Positions 39,177-47,897 of a stretch of DNA of 64,000 nucleotides are shown one piece after another. Under the pieces are notes generated by a model. The model did not search any database. It had not been told where the DNA came from and was given only the letters and a program-made list of their open reading frames with translations. The stretch is taken from contig NZ_JAFEJA010000002.1 in NCBI RefSeq assembly GCF_016919245.1, positions 994,501 through 1,058,500 of the forward strand, written 5' to 3'. Each line of letters begins with the position of its first letter. Position 1 is the stretch's first letter. Position numbers and translations under genes: made by a program. This DNA comes from Streptomyces zhihengii (GTDB lineage Bacteria > Actinomycetota > Actinomycetes > Streptomycetales > Streptomycetaceae).

Positions 39177-39368
39177 ATGAAACCGTTCGCGTGGAACTAC
39201 GCACGGCCCGCCGAGCAGGCACCGGCCCTGACCGCGTACGCGTACGACGCGGCGCTCCAGCTGAACGTGCTCTCCGACGGCCGTCCCGCGATCGCCGACC
39301 GCGCCCTGATGGCCGCGGCCGGCACGACGACGTCCAAGGCCGGCTCCGCCACCCACTTCGACGACTGA
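39177..39368 (+). CDS. tgmA: Graspetide (ATP-grasp-modified RiPP) precursor
   Basis: This 63-residue peptide has the layout of the GRASP_targ family of precursors. A conserved leader opening (MKPFAWNYARP) precedes a hydrophobic leader helix and a C-terminal core, TTTSKAGSATHFDD (residues 50-63). In graspetides the ATP-grasp enzyme links Thr/Ser/Lys side chains to Asp/Glu side chains, so Thr50-52, Ser53 or Lys54 would be acceptors and Asp62 or Asp63 donors. The precursor gene lies 51 bp before its ATP-grasp partner. The ATG at 39177 follows GGGGAGGAAACC. Upstream extensions of the frame lack any sign of coding. Confidence 0.87.
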   Translation: MKPFAWNYARPAEQAPALTAYAYDAALQLNVLSDGRPAIADRALMAAAGTTTSKAGSATHFDD

Positions 39369-39419
39369 CCGGCCCGCCCCGATGAACGGACAGGCCACCG
39401 GCGGGACGGACCGCACTCC

Positions 39420-40352
39420 GTGACCGTACTGGTGCTGACGAGCGAACAGGACGTCACCGCGGACATGGTGGTGGCGCAACTGCACGAACTGGGCGTCCCG
39501 CTCGTCCGGTTCGACCCCGGCGACCTCCCCGGGGACGTCGCGCTGTCCGCCGAGTACGTACGCGGCGAGTTCCGCGGCTACCTGTCCACCGGCGGCCGGG
39601 TGGCGAGCGTCGAGGCGATGCGCTCGGTCTGGATCCGCAGGCCGGGCGAGGCCGCCGCGCACGCGCCCGATCCGTCCTCCTGGCTGACCGACGAGAGCAG
39701 CCACGCCCTGTACGGGATGCTCGACTCCACCGCCGCCCGCTGGATGAACCACCCCAGCGCGGCGGCCCGGGCACGCCGCAAACCGTGGCAGATGCGCCTC
39801 GCCCACCGCAGCGGCTTCCCCGTGCCCGCGACCCTGGTCACCACGTATCCCGCGATGGCCCGGAAGTTCGCCGAGCAGTACCGCCATGTCGTGGTGAAGT
39901 CCGTGTCCGGCAAGTCGCCCGGCGACCCGCCCATGGCCCTGCCCACGACCCTGGTCCCGCCCGACGCGGACTTCTCCGGGGTCGCCGCCGGCCCCACCCT
40001 GCTGCAGCGCTACATCGCCAAGGCCGCCGACATCCGGCTGACCAGCGTCGGCGGCACCCATCTCGCCGCACGCAAGACCGCCGAGGCCGGGCAGGTCGAC
40101 GGCCGCTTCGGCGACACCGGGCACACCTGGGAGCCCGTCGAGGTCCCCGTGCCCGTCGCCCGGGCCGTGGAGCGCTACACGAAGGAGGCGGAACTGGCCT
40201 ACGGGGCCTTCGACTTCGCCGAGGACGCCACCGGCACCTGGTGGTTCCTGGAGTGCAACCAGGGCGGCCAGTTCGGCTTCGTCGAGCTGGAGACCGGCCA
40301 GCCCATCGCCCGCACCGTCGCCGAGTGGCTCGCGGCCGACCCGACCGCCTGA
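39420..40352 (+). CDS. tgmB: ATP-grasp ribosomal peptide maturase
   Basis: The 310-residue enzyme matches the TgmB group of ATP-grasp ligases (SAV_5884-like), which form ester or amide rings on the precursor encoded just upstream. The N-terminal domain runs from MTVLVLTSEQDVTADMVVAQL through FRGYLSTGGRVASVEAMRSVWIRRPG. The ATP-grasp part contains VVVKSVSGKSPGDPP, LLQRYIAKAADIRLTSVGG, and the metal-binding WWFLECNQGGQFGFVE (Glu and Asn ligands). The GTG start at 39420 is immediately after a short gap. No methyltransferase (TgmC, isoaspartate methyltransferase-like) gene lies nearby, unlike many such clusters. Confidence 0.92.
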   Translation: MTVLVLTSEQDVTADMVVAQLHELGVPLVRFDPGDLPGDVALSAEYVRGEFRGYLSTGGRVASVEAMRSVWIRRPGEAAAHAPDPSSWLTDESSHALYGMLDSTAARWMNHPSAAARARRKPWQMRLAHRSGFPVPATLVTTYPAMARKFAEQYRHVVVKSVSGKSPGDPPMALPTTLVPPDADFSGVAAGPTLLQRYIAKAADIRLTSVGGTHLAARKTAEAGQVDGRFGDTGHTWEPVEVPVPVARAVERYTKEAELAYGAFDFAEDATGTWWFLECNQGGQFGFVELETGQPIARTVAEWLAADPTA

Positions 40353-40376
40353 GGAGCCCGGGCGGACCGCGGGCCG

Positions 40377-40775
40377 CTACCGCCGCCCGCGGCGCCACTC
40401 CTCGACGACCGCGTCGGCGTCGTACGGCTTCAGGCCCAGCGGCGGCCCCGGCGGCGGGCGCAGCATCGCCGGGGTGATCCGCTCGTTGATCCGGGCGACG
40501 ATCCGCCGCACCGCGGCCTCGGAGGGGGCGCGCAGCGCCTCGGCCAGCGCGTCCTCCGCCTCCTTGCGCAGCGCGAGGGCCGGCGGCAGGACCGCCAGAC
40601 CCTCGCGGTGCATCTTGCCCTTGATCCACCACAGTTCGTCGTAGCCGCCCGGGTCCTCGGGCAGCGGCTTGCCGAACCCCGGCAGATCCTCGAACTCGCC
40701 GTTCTCGGTGGCCTGCCGGACCTGGCGGTCGACCCAGGACTCGAAGCTGACGCCGGGCGGTTTCCGTTCGGTCAT
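40377..40775 (-). CDS. DUF1992 (DnaJ-homologue subfamily C) protein
   Basis: This 132-residue soluble protein belongs to DUF1992. The diagnostic stretch is FESWVDRQVRQATENGEFEDLPGFGKPLPEDP (about 11-42), followed by WWIKGKMHREGL and INERITPAMLRPPPGPPLGLKPYD. The family is named DnaJ-like from eukaryotic homologues, but there is no J domain here and the role is unknown. The neighbouring tgm genes face the other way, and no link is obvious. Confidence 0.9.
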   Translation of the reverse strand: MTERKPPGVSFESWVDRQVRQATENGEFEDLPGFGKPLPEDPGGYDELWWIKGKMHREGLAVLPPALALRKEAEDALAEALRAPSEAAVRRIVARINERITPAMLRPPPGPPLGLKPYDADAVVEEWRRGRR

Positions 40776-40809
40776 GCCTCCCAGCGTAGCCCCGGGCCCG
40801 GGCGCCCGG

Positions 40810-42885
40810 TCAGCGCACGGTGAACGCGGCCGTCGACCCGCTGAAGGCGGTCACCCTGCCGAGCAGGCTCTTCCCGTCGCCGTGGTGCACGATCCGGTAC
40901 GTCCCCGGCGGCGTGCCCGGTGCGATCCGCCAGGTCAGGACCGCCTTGGAGGTGCCGAGCAGGCCGTTGATCCGCACCCACCGGTAGACGGTGTCCCAGT
41001 CGCCGTCGTCCAGCACCCGCACCCAGCGGCCGTCGACCTGCCGCTGGACCTCCAGGAAGGTGCCGCCCCGGCGCAGGTTGTTCTTCGGGTGCCCGGTCAC
41101 GAACTCCGCCGTCACCGTCGACCCCCGCGCATAGCTCTGGGCCGGTGCCGTGAGCACGTCGCCGAACGACCTGCCCGCCGGCGGGTTGTCCATCACGACG
41201 CCCGTCTGCAGCGTGATCTGCCCCGCCGAGTGGTCGGCCGGCAGCGGGCCGTGGTCCACCGGCGTGCCGGCGCGCATCGCCGCGGCCAGCGAGGCGAACT
41301 CCTGCTGGTACGCGGGCAGCGTGTGGCGCCCGTAGAGCGTCGAGCCCCCCTCGTACTGCTGGAGGTCGTACTCCTCGGGGGTCGTCACGTACTGGCTGTA
41401 GGCGTTCGCGTACCCCTGCATCAGCACGTTCTCCAGCGGCACGCCCAGCTCCGCCGCGACCGAGCGGCGGATCCGCAGCCCGGCCACCACCGTGTACTCG
41501 GCCGGCCCCGCCACCAGGTAGAACTGGCCGATCCGCATGATCTGCACGGGCAGCACGCTCGGGGTCGCCGGCACTACGGAGGACACCAGCCCGGTGGGCA
41601 CCAGGTTCGCCTTCGGGTACTGGCAGCCCACCAGCCACTCGGGCGGGTCGATGCGCAGCGGCTCCAGCAGCTTCGCCACCGGGCTGTTCATGCCCTCGGT
41701 GAAGCCCGGGATCGCCGGGCCGTCCTCCACACTGCCCGCCAGCGTCGACGCGCCGACCATCGCCGGGCAGGTCCGGTGCTCCCGCCCGTCGGGCGTGAAC
41801 CGGCCGTCGACGGTCACCTGCTCCATGTTCACGTACCGCAGCCGCGCGTCCACCCCGCCGGTCACCGGGACGGTGGCGCGGTCGTGGATCTCCTTGGCGC
41901 GGGTGTACTGCCGGTCGCCGATGATGCGGGTGTTCTCGAACTCGTCCTCGGTGGGCCCCGATCCCGGCTTGAGATTCAGATTCGGCGACATGTCACCGGC
42001 GTTGGTGTTCGGGAACGCGGCGACGAAGCCCTTGGCGTCGTCCAGGTAGCGCACGCCCTTGTCGTCGTGCTCCCACGCGTAGGACGCGTACCCCTTGTTG
42101 TCGGGGCTCAGCAGGGTGTTCTTGTTGGTGAGCGAGGTGTTGTGGGTGGCGAACCAGCTGATCGCGCCGACGTCGCTGCCGCCCTGGCGGAAGCGGAGCA
42201 CCGTCATCGCCGGGTCGATCCCGCCGGGGAACGCGGCCCGGTCCGCCGCCGGGTTCCGGTCGAACGCGGTCTTCGACCGGTTGACGCTGGCGTTCGTCAG
42301 CTCGCCCCGGCCCAGGCTGATGGTGCCCGGCTTCAGGTCCTCGTGCGCCTCGGCGACCGACTCGACGATGCCGTCCACGATGGCCCGGTAGGTGTCCTTC
42401 TGGAAGCCGAGCGACGCCAGGTTGTAGGCGATGTGGTGGGAGTGGCCGCCGGACCCGGCGTGGGTGTGGGTCGCCGACAGCAGCACGTTCCGCTCGCCGT
42501 AGAGCGAGCCGTAGCGCCGCCCCAGCTCGGCCAGGACGCCCTGGCGCACCGACTGGAAGATCATGCCCAGGTCCGCGTTGACGTAGACGACCCGGTTGCC
42601 GGCCGGGTCCGCGACGACGAACGCCCGTGAACGCTGGCGCTGATGGATGCCGGTGGCCTTCTGGTCGAAGCTGGAGTAGCCCATCATGCCGACCTCGGCC
42701 GCCTCGCCGGTCACATCGGCGATGCCGCGGCCGACCAGGTAGGCCGTGCCGTCCGGGGCGGCCTCGGGTGCCGCGGTCGCGGCGCCGGCGGGCGACGCGG
42801 CGGGCACGGCCGACAGGGTCAGGGCGCCGAGCGCCCCGGCGAGCAGCAGGGAGACCGCTCTCGCGCGCGTGGTGGGGGACCGCAT
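40810..42885 (-). CDS. Secreted neutral/alkaline ceramidase
   Basis: The 691-residue exported enzyme belongs to the neutral ceramidase family, which hydrolyses the N-acyl bond of ceramide. A signal peptide (residues 1-36, RAVSLLLAGALGALTLSAVPAASPAGA) precedes the catalytic region: GRGIADVTGEAAEVGMMGYSSFDQ, then the zinc-binding SATHTHAGSGGHSHH, and the active-site segment FPNTNAGDMSPN, which includes the expected catalytic Ser in NAGDMSPN. The C-terminal beta domain is GTFLEVQRQVDGRWVRVLDDGDWDTVYRW. The ATG at 42885 has GGGAG upstream. The gene stands alone and faces away from the AraC regulator. Ceramide here would come from eukaryotic hosts or competitors. Confidence 0.92.
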   Translation of the reverse strand: MRSPTTRARAVSLLLAGALGALTLSAVPAASPAGAATAAPEAAPDGTAYLVGRGIADVTGEAAEVGMMGYSSFDQKATGIHQRQRSRAFVVADPAGNRVVYVNADLGMIFQSVRQGVLAELGRRYGSLYGERNVLLSATHTHAGSGGHSHHIAYNLASLGFQKDTYRAIVDGIVESVAEAHEDLKPGTISLGRGELTNASVNRSKTAFDRNPAADRAAFPGGIDPAMTVLRFRQGGSDVGAISWFATHNTSLTNKNTLLSPDNKGYASYAWEHDDKGVRYLDDAKGFVAAFPNTNAGDMSPNLNLKPGSGPTEDEFENTRIIGDRQYTRAKEIHDRATVPVTGGVDARLRYVNMEQVTVDGRFTPDGREHRTCPAMVGASTLAGSVEDGPAIPGFTEGMNSPVAKLLEPLRIDPPEWLVGCQYPKANLVPTGLVSSVVPATPSVLPVQIMRIGQFYLVAGPAEYTVVAGLRIRRSVAAELGVPLENVLMQGYANAYSQYVTTPEEYDLQQYEGGSTLYGRHTLPAYQQEFASLAAAMRAGTPVDHGPLPADHSAGQITLQTGVVMDNPPAGRSFGDVLTAPAQSYARGSTVTAEFVTGHPKNNLRRGGTFLEVQRQVDGRWVRVLDDGDWDTVYRWVRINGLLGTSKAVLTWRIAPGTPPGTYRIVHHGDGKSLLGRVTAFSGSTAAFTVR

Positions 42886-43050
42886 GCCTGCTCCCTCGCG
42901 ATGCAGTGGGACAACGGGTGTGACCGACGGTAAGGGCGGTTCCCGGGCGGGGGAGAGGACCGGACCGGCCAGTAACGGGACTTCACCGGCCACGCCCCCT
43001 GTCCGCGGCCGTGCCGAATGCCTAAGGTGACGGGCCGGAGGAGAGATCAC

Positions 43051-44181
43051 ATGACCCGACCGTCACCGCCGCCGGCCGGCCTCGCCGATCCCCGGTACGG
43101 ATCGGCCACGATCACTCCGCACCTGCTGCGCTACCTCACCCTGGTCGCCGCCGAACGCGGCCACGACCTCGGGCCCGCGCTGCGCCGCGCCGGACTGAGC
43201 GAGGGCGCGCTGAGCGCGGTCGGCGGGCGGATCTCCTACCGCCAGGGCAGCAGCGTCATCCGGGAGGCGCTCGGCTCGCTCGGCGACCCGGCGCTCGGCC
43301 TCGCCGTCGGCCGCCGCCAACGGGTCACCGCGTGGGGGCTGGTGGGCTTCGGCCTGCTGGCCAGCCCCACCCTCGGCCACGCCCTCGACCTCGGGGTGCG
43401 CCACCACGGCGTGGCCGGCTCGATGCTGGACTACCGGATGGAGCCCGTGCCGGGCGGCGCGGCGGTCCTCGCGCGGGCCCGCTACACCGACTCGGGGCTG
43501 CGGGCCTTCCTGCTGGAGGAGGCGTTCGGCAGCATCGTCGCCCTGGTCCGGGACTCCCTGGACGGGGACTTCGCGCCCCGCGCGGTGGCCGTCCGGCACG
43601 CCCGGCCGTCCTACGGGGGCGCGTACGAGGAGTGGTTCCGCTGCCCGGTGCGCTTCGGCGCGGACGACGACCGGATCGAGTTCGGCGACGACTGGCTGCA
43701 CCGCCCCGTGCCGAGTGCCGACGCCTACGCGCTCGCGCAGGTCGTCCAGCTCCTCGACGCGGCCCGCACCCGGGGCCGGGAACGGCAGGACCTGGTGGAG
43801 GGCTTGGAGGTGTCGGTCGCCCGCGGTCTGCCGAGGGTGCCTCCCCTCGCGCAGCAGGCGCTCGCCCGGGGCATGAGCGAGCGCACGCTGCGCCGGCGGC
43901 TGGCCGGCCACGGCACCACGTACGAGGCCCTGGTCGACTCCGTACGCCTGGTGCGCGCCGAGGAGTTGCTGACCACCGGCGACCTGCCCCTGCATACCGT
44001 CGCAGGACTGCTGGGCTTCAGCGACGCCCGCACCCTGCGCCGCGCGGTGACCCGGTGGTTCGGCACCAGCCCCTCGGCGATCCGCCGGGCGGCCGGTGCC
44101 GCCCGGCCCCGTACCGTGCCCGCCGGCCTCAACGGCGCCGGTGGACCCGCAGATACTCCACGGCGTACGACATCTCCGTGA
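43051..44181 (+). CDS. AraC-family regulator with Arabinose_bd-like N-domain
   Basis: The 376-residue protein has an N-terminal domain of the OruR/ArgR-like AraC group (about 20-210, ITPHLLRYLTLVAAERGHDLGPALRRAGL) and a C-terminal AraC DNA-binding domain (about 240-355, MSERTLRRRLAGHGTTYEALVDSVRLVRAEELL and AGLLGFSDARTLRRAVTRWFGTSPSAIRR). The effector is unknown. It is divergent from the ceramidase and could control it, though nothing in the sequence proves that. The start at 43051 follows GGAGGAG. The final 53 bp overlap the end of the convergent GH16-like gene. Confidence 0.9.
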   Translation: MTRPSPPPAGLADPRYGSATITPHLLRYLTLVAAERGHDLGPALRRAGLSEGALSAVGGRISYRQGSSVIREALGSLGDPALGLAVGRRQRVTAWGLVGFGLLASPTLGHALDLGVRHHGVAGSMLDYRMEPVPGGAAVLARARYTDSGLRAFLLEEAFGSIVALVRDSLDGDFAPRAVAVRHARPSYGGAYEEWFRCPVRFGADDDRIEFGDDWLHRPVPSADAYALAQVVQLLDAARTRGRERQDLVEGLEVSVARGLPRVPPLAQQALARGMSERTLRRRLAGHGTTYEALVDSVRLVRAEELLTTGDLPLHTVAGLLGFSDARTLRRAVTRWFGTSPSAIRRAAGAARPRTVPAGLNGAGGPADTPRRTTSP

Positions 44182-44788
44182 CGTCCTCGTCGGGTGCCGG
44201 GTGGTAACGCCCCGCGCACACCGAGAGGTTCACGATGATGTACGCCCGCCAGCGACGGCCCACACCGCGGCCGTCGGCGAACACGCGTCTGCCGTTGACC
44301 CACCAGACGACCGAGCCCGACCCGAACTCGACCCGCAGGTCCACCTGCGCGCCGGGCCGGATCCGGGGGTCGCTGAAGTACCGCTGGCCGCCCCGTACAT
44401 GGTTGGTCAGCTCCAGCAGGCCGGGGTTGTCCGGGTGGTACTCGAAGACGTCCACCTCGTTGCCCCCGTCGCGCCAGGTCCACACCGCGGGCCAGGCGCC
44501 GGTCTCCTCGGGCAGCCGCACCCGTGTCTCCAGCACGTCGCCGGAGCGCAGGGCGAAGCCCTCCTCGCTCTCCTCGGTGGTCAGCAGTCCGGTGTCCCAG
44601 TAGCCGTCGTCACGCCGGGTGGCGCGGAAGACGCCTTCCCGGCTGTACGCGGGATCGTCGGTGAGATGGTCCAGTTTGTTGTCGGAGCGATTGCGCGGGC
44701 CTCCCTCGGGATAGGCCCATGACCGGCCCGCAACCCACTGGGCGGTCGAAGTGAAGTCGGCGGTGAAGAACGGTGCGTCGCTGCTCAC
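44129..44788 (-). CDS. GH16-like beta-glucanase-fold protein
   Basis: This 219-residue protein has the jelly-roll fold of GH16 laminarinases and agarases. The catalytic motif ExDxxE is intact in NEVDVFEYHPDN (about residue 110), and WVNGRRVFADG and AYIIVNLSVCAG are typical. No signal peptide is visible, so it may be intracellular or use an unusual export route; substrate could be a beta-glucan. The start is GTG 44788 with AGGGGGA upstream. Upstream, CGCGAAAGCGCTGACG at 44801-44816 resembles a LacI-type half operator. The 3' end overlaps the convergent AraC gene by 53 bp. Confidence 0.82.
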   Translation of the reverse strand: MSSDAPFFTADFTSTAQWVAGRSWAYPEGGPRNRSDNKLDHLTDDPAYSREGVFRATRRDDGYWDTGLLTTEESEEGFALRSGDVLETRVRLPEETGAWPAVWTWRDGGNEVDVFEYHPDNPGLLELTNHVRGGQRYFSDPRIRPGAQVDLRVEFGSGSVVWWVNGRRVFADGRGVGRRWRAYIIVNLSVCAGRYHPAPDEDVTEMSYAVEYLRVHRRR

Positions 44789-45121
44789 GTAGGTCCCCCT
44801 CGCGAAAGCGCTGACGACGGACACCCGGTTCAACGCCCGTACCCGCCCCGAGGACACGGCCGGACGGCCCACCCGTGCATCCCGGGCGTGTCGCCGCCCC
44901 GGCGCGACGGGTCGGGGCGGGCGGGGCGGCCGGTTGCGGACGGGCCGGGCGGGCTGCCGGTTGCGGCCGACCGGGCCGGGGGCGGATTCGGACGGACGGC
45001 CGGGGCCGCCGGTTCGGGCCGGCGGTCCGGCAACGTTTCTGCGGTGAACCGCGACACCCGCGCGGGTGATCGTCCGCGCCGTCCGCCCCCGGGCGGGCCC
45101 CGGGCCCGCTATCACCGCCCC
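44789..45121. other. Divergent control region of GH16-like and exported-protein genes
   Basis: The 333 bp hold no gene. An imperfect palindrome (CGCGAAAGCGCTGACG, 44801-44816) of the LacI-operator type lies just upstream of the GH16-like gene. The middle part is a low-complexity GGGC/GGCCG-rich stretch. Confidence 0.45.
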
Positions 45122-45808
45122 ATGACCACACACCGGTTGCGCACGCCGCGCGTGCTCGCCCTCGTCTCCCTCCTCGCCGCCCTCTGCCTGGCCCCGCCCG
45201 CTCCCGCCGGGGCGGCCGAGGTCGTGCCGCTCGCCGACGCCGTCGGCCGGGTCCCCGTCGTGCCCGAGCAGGCGGGGGCCGCCCCCGGCCCGGACGCCTT
45301 CCCGCACTGGAACGCCGGCCTGGTGCCCGACGACGGGTGCGACACCCGCGCCGAGGTCCTGCTCGCCGAGGCCGTCGAGGTACCGGCCGCCGGCCCCGGC
45401 TGCCGCCTCACGGGCGGACGCTGGGCCCCGTACACCGGGGGCGGACAGATCACCGGCGCCGACGCGGCGGTGGTCGCCCACACCGTCCCGCCCGCCGAGG
45501 CGTGGGAGTCCGGCGCCGCCGCCTGGCCCGCCGCGCGCCGCGAGGCGTACGCGAACGACCAGGGCGCGCCCCAGCCCCTCACCGTGCTCACCACCGGGAC
45601 CCACCGGGCCCGGGGCGACCGCGACCCCGCCGACTGGATCCCCGCGGAGCCGTCCGCCCACTGCCGCTACATCGCCGAGTGGGTCGCCACCAAGCTGCGC
45701 TGGGGGCTGGACGCCGACACCGCGGAGATGGAGGCGATGAAGGTCTTCGCCGAAGGGCCGTGCGAGGACACGGTCGTCCACTACACGGTCGTCCCGGCCA
45801 CCGCCTGA
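45122..45808 (+). CDS. Exported HNH/GmrSD-like protein with eroded nuclease motif
   Basis: The 228-residue protein has a signal peptide (about 1-31) and a C-terminal region homologous to the exported HNH (DUF1524) nucleases of Streptomyces: VPPAEAWESGAAAWPAARREAYANDQ (about 124-149) and RARGDRDPADWIPAEPSAHCRYIAEWVATKLRWGL. In active members I expect a DHxVPL motif and a TxxxNxSKG stretch. Here the first reads AHTVPP (Asp lost) and the second TTGTHRARG (Asn replaced). The protein may have lost nuclease activity or changed its role. ATG 45122; no partner gene is adjacent. Confidence 0.82.
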   Translation: MTTHRLRTPRVLALVSLLAALCLAPPAPAGAAEVVPLADAVGRVPVVPEQAGAAPGPDAFPHWNAGLVPDDGCDTRAEVLLAEAVEVPAAGPGCRLTGGRWAPYTGGGQITGADAAVVAHTVPPAEAWESGAAAWPAARREAYANDQGAPQPLTVLTTGTHRARGDRDPADWIPAEPSAHCRYIAEWVATKLRWGLDADTAEMEAMKVFAEGPCEDTVVHYTVVPATA

Positions 45809-45990
45809 GCGGCGCCGGGGCGGGCCCCGGCGGGGTCGGGTCGGCCTCCGGCGGTCCGCCGGGGCCGGGCCGGCCGGCTGAGCGGTCCGCCGGCCCGGTC
45901 CCTGCGCCGGGGCGGGCCCGCCGGGTGCCCGAGGGCGCGGGACGGGCGTCCCGAGCCGGCCCGGGCCCCTTCGGCCCGGCGCGGCACGGC

Positions 45991-46023
45991 CTGCGGCCGT
46001 GTCCTCAAGCGCCGGACGGGCTG
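45991..46023. repeat. Dispersed Streptomyces intergenic repeat
   Basis: The stretch containing GTCCTCAAGCGCCGGACGGG resembles a repeated sequence I recall from the intergenic regions of many Streptomyces genomes. It is present once here. Function unknown. Confidence 0.5.
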
Positions 46024-46190
46024 GCACAGGGCGGCGTCCGGGGCCCGCCGGTCAGGGGCCTGTGCCCTCCGGCACCCGGCGACCCGGCCGCCGGGTGCCG
46101 TTCGGCCCGCCCGGACCTCACCGGCCGACCGGGCCCGGCGCGCCCGCGCCCGGCCCGCCCCCGTGCGAGGTCGGCGGCATGCCGACCATC

Positions 46191-46248
46191 GCCGCCCGTC
46201 GCCCGCCGCCCGTCGCCCGTCGCCCGTCGTCCGTCGCCCGGCGCCCGG
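46191..46248. repeat. Heptamer CGCCCGT array
   Basis: About eight approximate copies of CGCCCGT follow each other just before the end of the FAD monooxygenase gene. Confidence 0.75.
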
Positions 46249-46259
46249 CGCGCGCCGGC

Positions 46260-47681
46260 TCACCCCGTCGGCGCCTCGCGCTCCAGGGGCGGGCCGGAGG
46301 GGGTCTCCGCGACCGGGCCGAAGAGCGCCGCGCGCACCACCTGCGGCGCGAACAGGGCGCTCACCGGGGAGGTCAGGGTGAGCACCGAGCGGAACGCCGG
46401 GCCGATCACCGGGTCCCCCGGGTACCGCTGCTGGACCCGCCCGAGGTACCAGCCCGCCGGCCGGTCGACCACGCGGGTGGCGACCGCGCTGCCCGCCGCG
46501 CCCGGCATCGCGCGGTCCGCGCCCGCCGAGATGTCCCACGCCTGGCGCGACGCCTCGAAGAGGGCGCGCTGCACCCGCCGGGTCGTCGGGACGCGGCGCG
46601 GGTCGGCCAGCGCGTCCCGCAGCGCCACCGCGCTCATCGCCGCCACCGCCATGCCCTGCCCGTAGATCGGGTTGAACGTGCACAGCGCGTCGCCCGTCGC
46701 GAGGAAGCCCGCCGGCCGGCGGCCCGGACGGTCGTAGCGGCGGCGGACGTTGGACGTCCGGCGGAACCCGAACGGCGCCGACTCCGGCACGGCCTCCTTC
46801 ATCCACTCATGGATGAACGGGTGCGGGAAACGGGCCGCGTACGCCGTGAACCCCTCCTCGTCGGTGGGCGGTTCGTCGCCGCGCAGCCCCGCGAGGATCA
46901 CCAGGTGGCGCCCGTCCTCCAGCGGCAGCACCCCGCCGCTGTAGACCTGGTCGGCGCTGGGGTAGACGTAGTAGCCGAGCGCCCCGGTGCCGAGGTGGTC
47001 GCTCGTGTTGCGGTAGAGCCGCGAGGCGTAGGCGAGTCCGGTGTCGATGGTCTCCTCCTCCGGCGGCTCCGCCCCGATCGCCGACAGCCACCGGTCCGCC
47101 CGGGTGCCGCGCCCGGAGGCGTCCACCACCAGGTCCGCCTCCAGCGTGCGGGGCTCGGCGTCCGCGCCGGCACCGCGCTCGCGGACCAGCAGACCGCGCA
47201 CCCGGCGGGCGTCGCCCGCGAGTCCCACGGCCTCGGTCGAGCCGAGCACCGAGATCAGCGGGTTGGCGAGCACCCGCGCCCGCACCAGATGCTCCACCTG
47301 CCCCCGGGACCCGGTGTAGATGTGCGTCGTCGCCTCCGTGCGCCGGAACCACCGGCCGCCCTGCCACTGGACCATGTCCGACGGCATGCCCACCCGCGGC
47401 GCGCCCGCCGCCCGCAGTCCGGCCATGAAGCCCGGCAGCAGCGCGTCGAGCGCCAGCTGCCCGCCCTCCAGCAGCACATGGACGTGCCGGCCCTGCGGGA
47501 CGCCGGGGCGCACACCGGGCTCGTCCGGGAGGCGGTCGCGTTCGACGATCGTCACCCTCTCCGCGTGCTCGGCCAGCACGTGCGCGGCCAGCAGCCCCGC
47601 GAGACTTCCGCCGACGACGACCGCGTGCCGCCGCCCGCCCGCGCCCCGCCGGGCGGAGCCCTTCCCCAGTGCGTCGTCCAT
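46260..47681 (-). CDS. FAD-dependent monooxygenase-like oxidoreductase
   Basis: The 473-residue flavoprotein has a Rossmann motif (HAVVVGGSLAGLLAAHVLAEHAERVTIVERD, residues 19-49), a second motif (LVVDASGRGTRADRWL) and a GDALCTFNPIYGQGMAVAAMSA stretch (about 335), the GD motif that contacts the FAD pyrophosphate. It resembles aromatic-hydroxylase/geranylgeranyl-reductase-type enzymes of actinomycetes; the substrate is unknown. No natural product cluster is visible around it. The ATG at 47681 has GAGAGGCAG upstream, and the frame upstream to 47864 is discarded. Confidence 0.87.
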   Translation of the reverse strand: MDDALGKGSARRGAGGRRHAVVVGGSLAGLLAAHVLAEHAERVTIVERDRLPDEPGVRPGVPQGRHVHVLLEGGQLALDALLPGFMAGLRAAGAPRVGMPSDMVQWQGGRWFRRTEATTHIYTGSRGQVEHLVRARVLANPLISVLGSTEAVGLAGDARRVRGLLVRERGAGADAEPRTLEADLVVDASGRGTRADRWLSAIGAEPPEEETIDTGLAYASRLYRNTSDHLGTGALGYYVYPSADQVYSGGVLPLEDGRHLVILAGLRGDEPPTDEEGFTAYAARFPHPFIHEWMKEAVPESAPFGFRRTSNVRRRYDRPGRRPAGFLATGDALCTFNPIYGQGMAVAAMSAVALRDALADPRRVPTTRRVQRALFEASRQAWDISAGADRAMPGAAGSAVATRVVDRPAGWYLGRVQQRYPGDPVIGPAFRSVLTLTSPVSALFAPQVVRAALFGPVAETPSGPPLEREAPTG

Positions 47682-47897
47682 CCATCTGCCTCTCGTGGTC
47701 GGCGAGTTGTTGCCCGACCGACCAGTATCCCCGCTGGTGGGAACGGCCCCGAACGGTTCCTGCCGCCCCGGGTGTCGCGCCCGCCCCGGCCGTTGCGCCC
47801 ACCGCGTCCCGCCCGCCCCGGCCGTCGCCCCCGCCACGTCCCGCACGTGCACCCGCCCCTTCACCCGGACGGACGACCCGGGCGTCCGGGCCGGCGG

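Larger units (their letters stand above)
45809..46259. other. 450-bp gene-free stretch with repeats
   Basis: I see no gene here. It contains a sequence that recurs in many Streptomyces intergenic regions (45991-46023) and an approximate CGCCCGT heptamer array (46191-46248). Long frames crossing it on both strands are shadows of high GC content. Confidence 0.6.
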
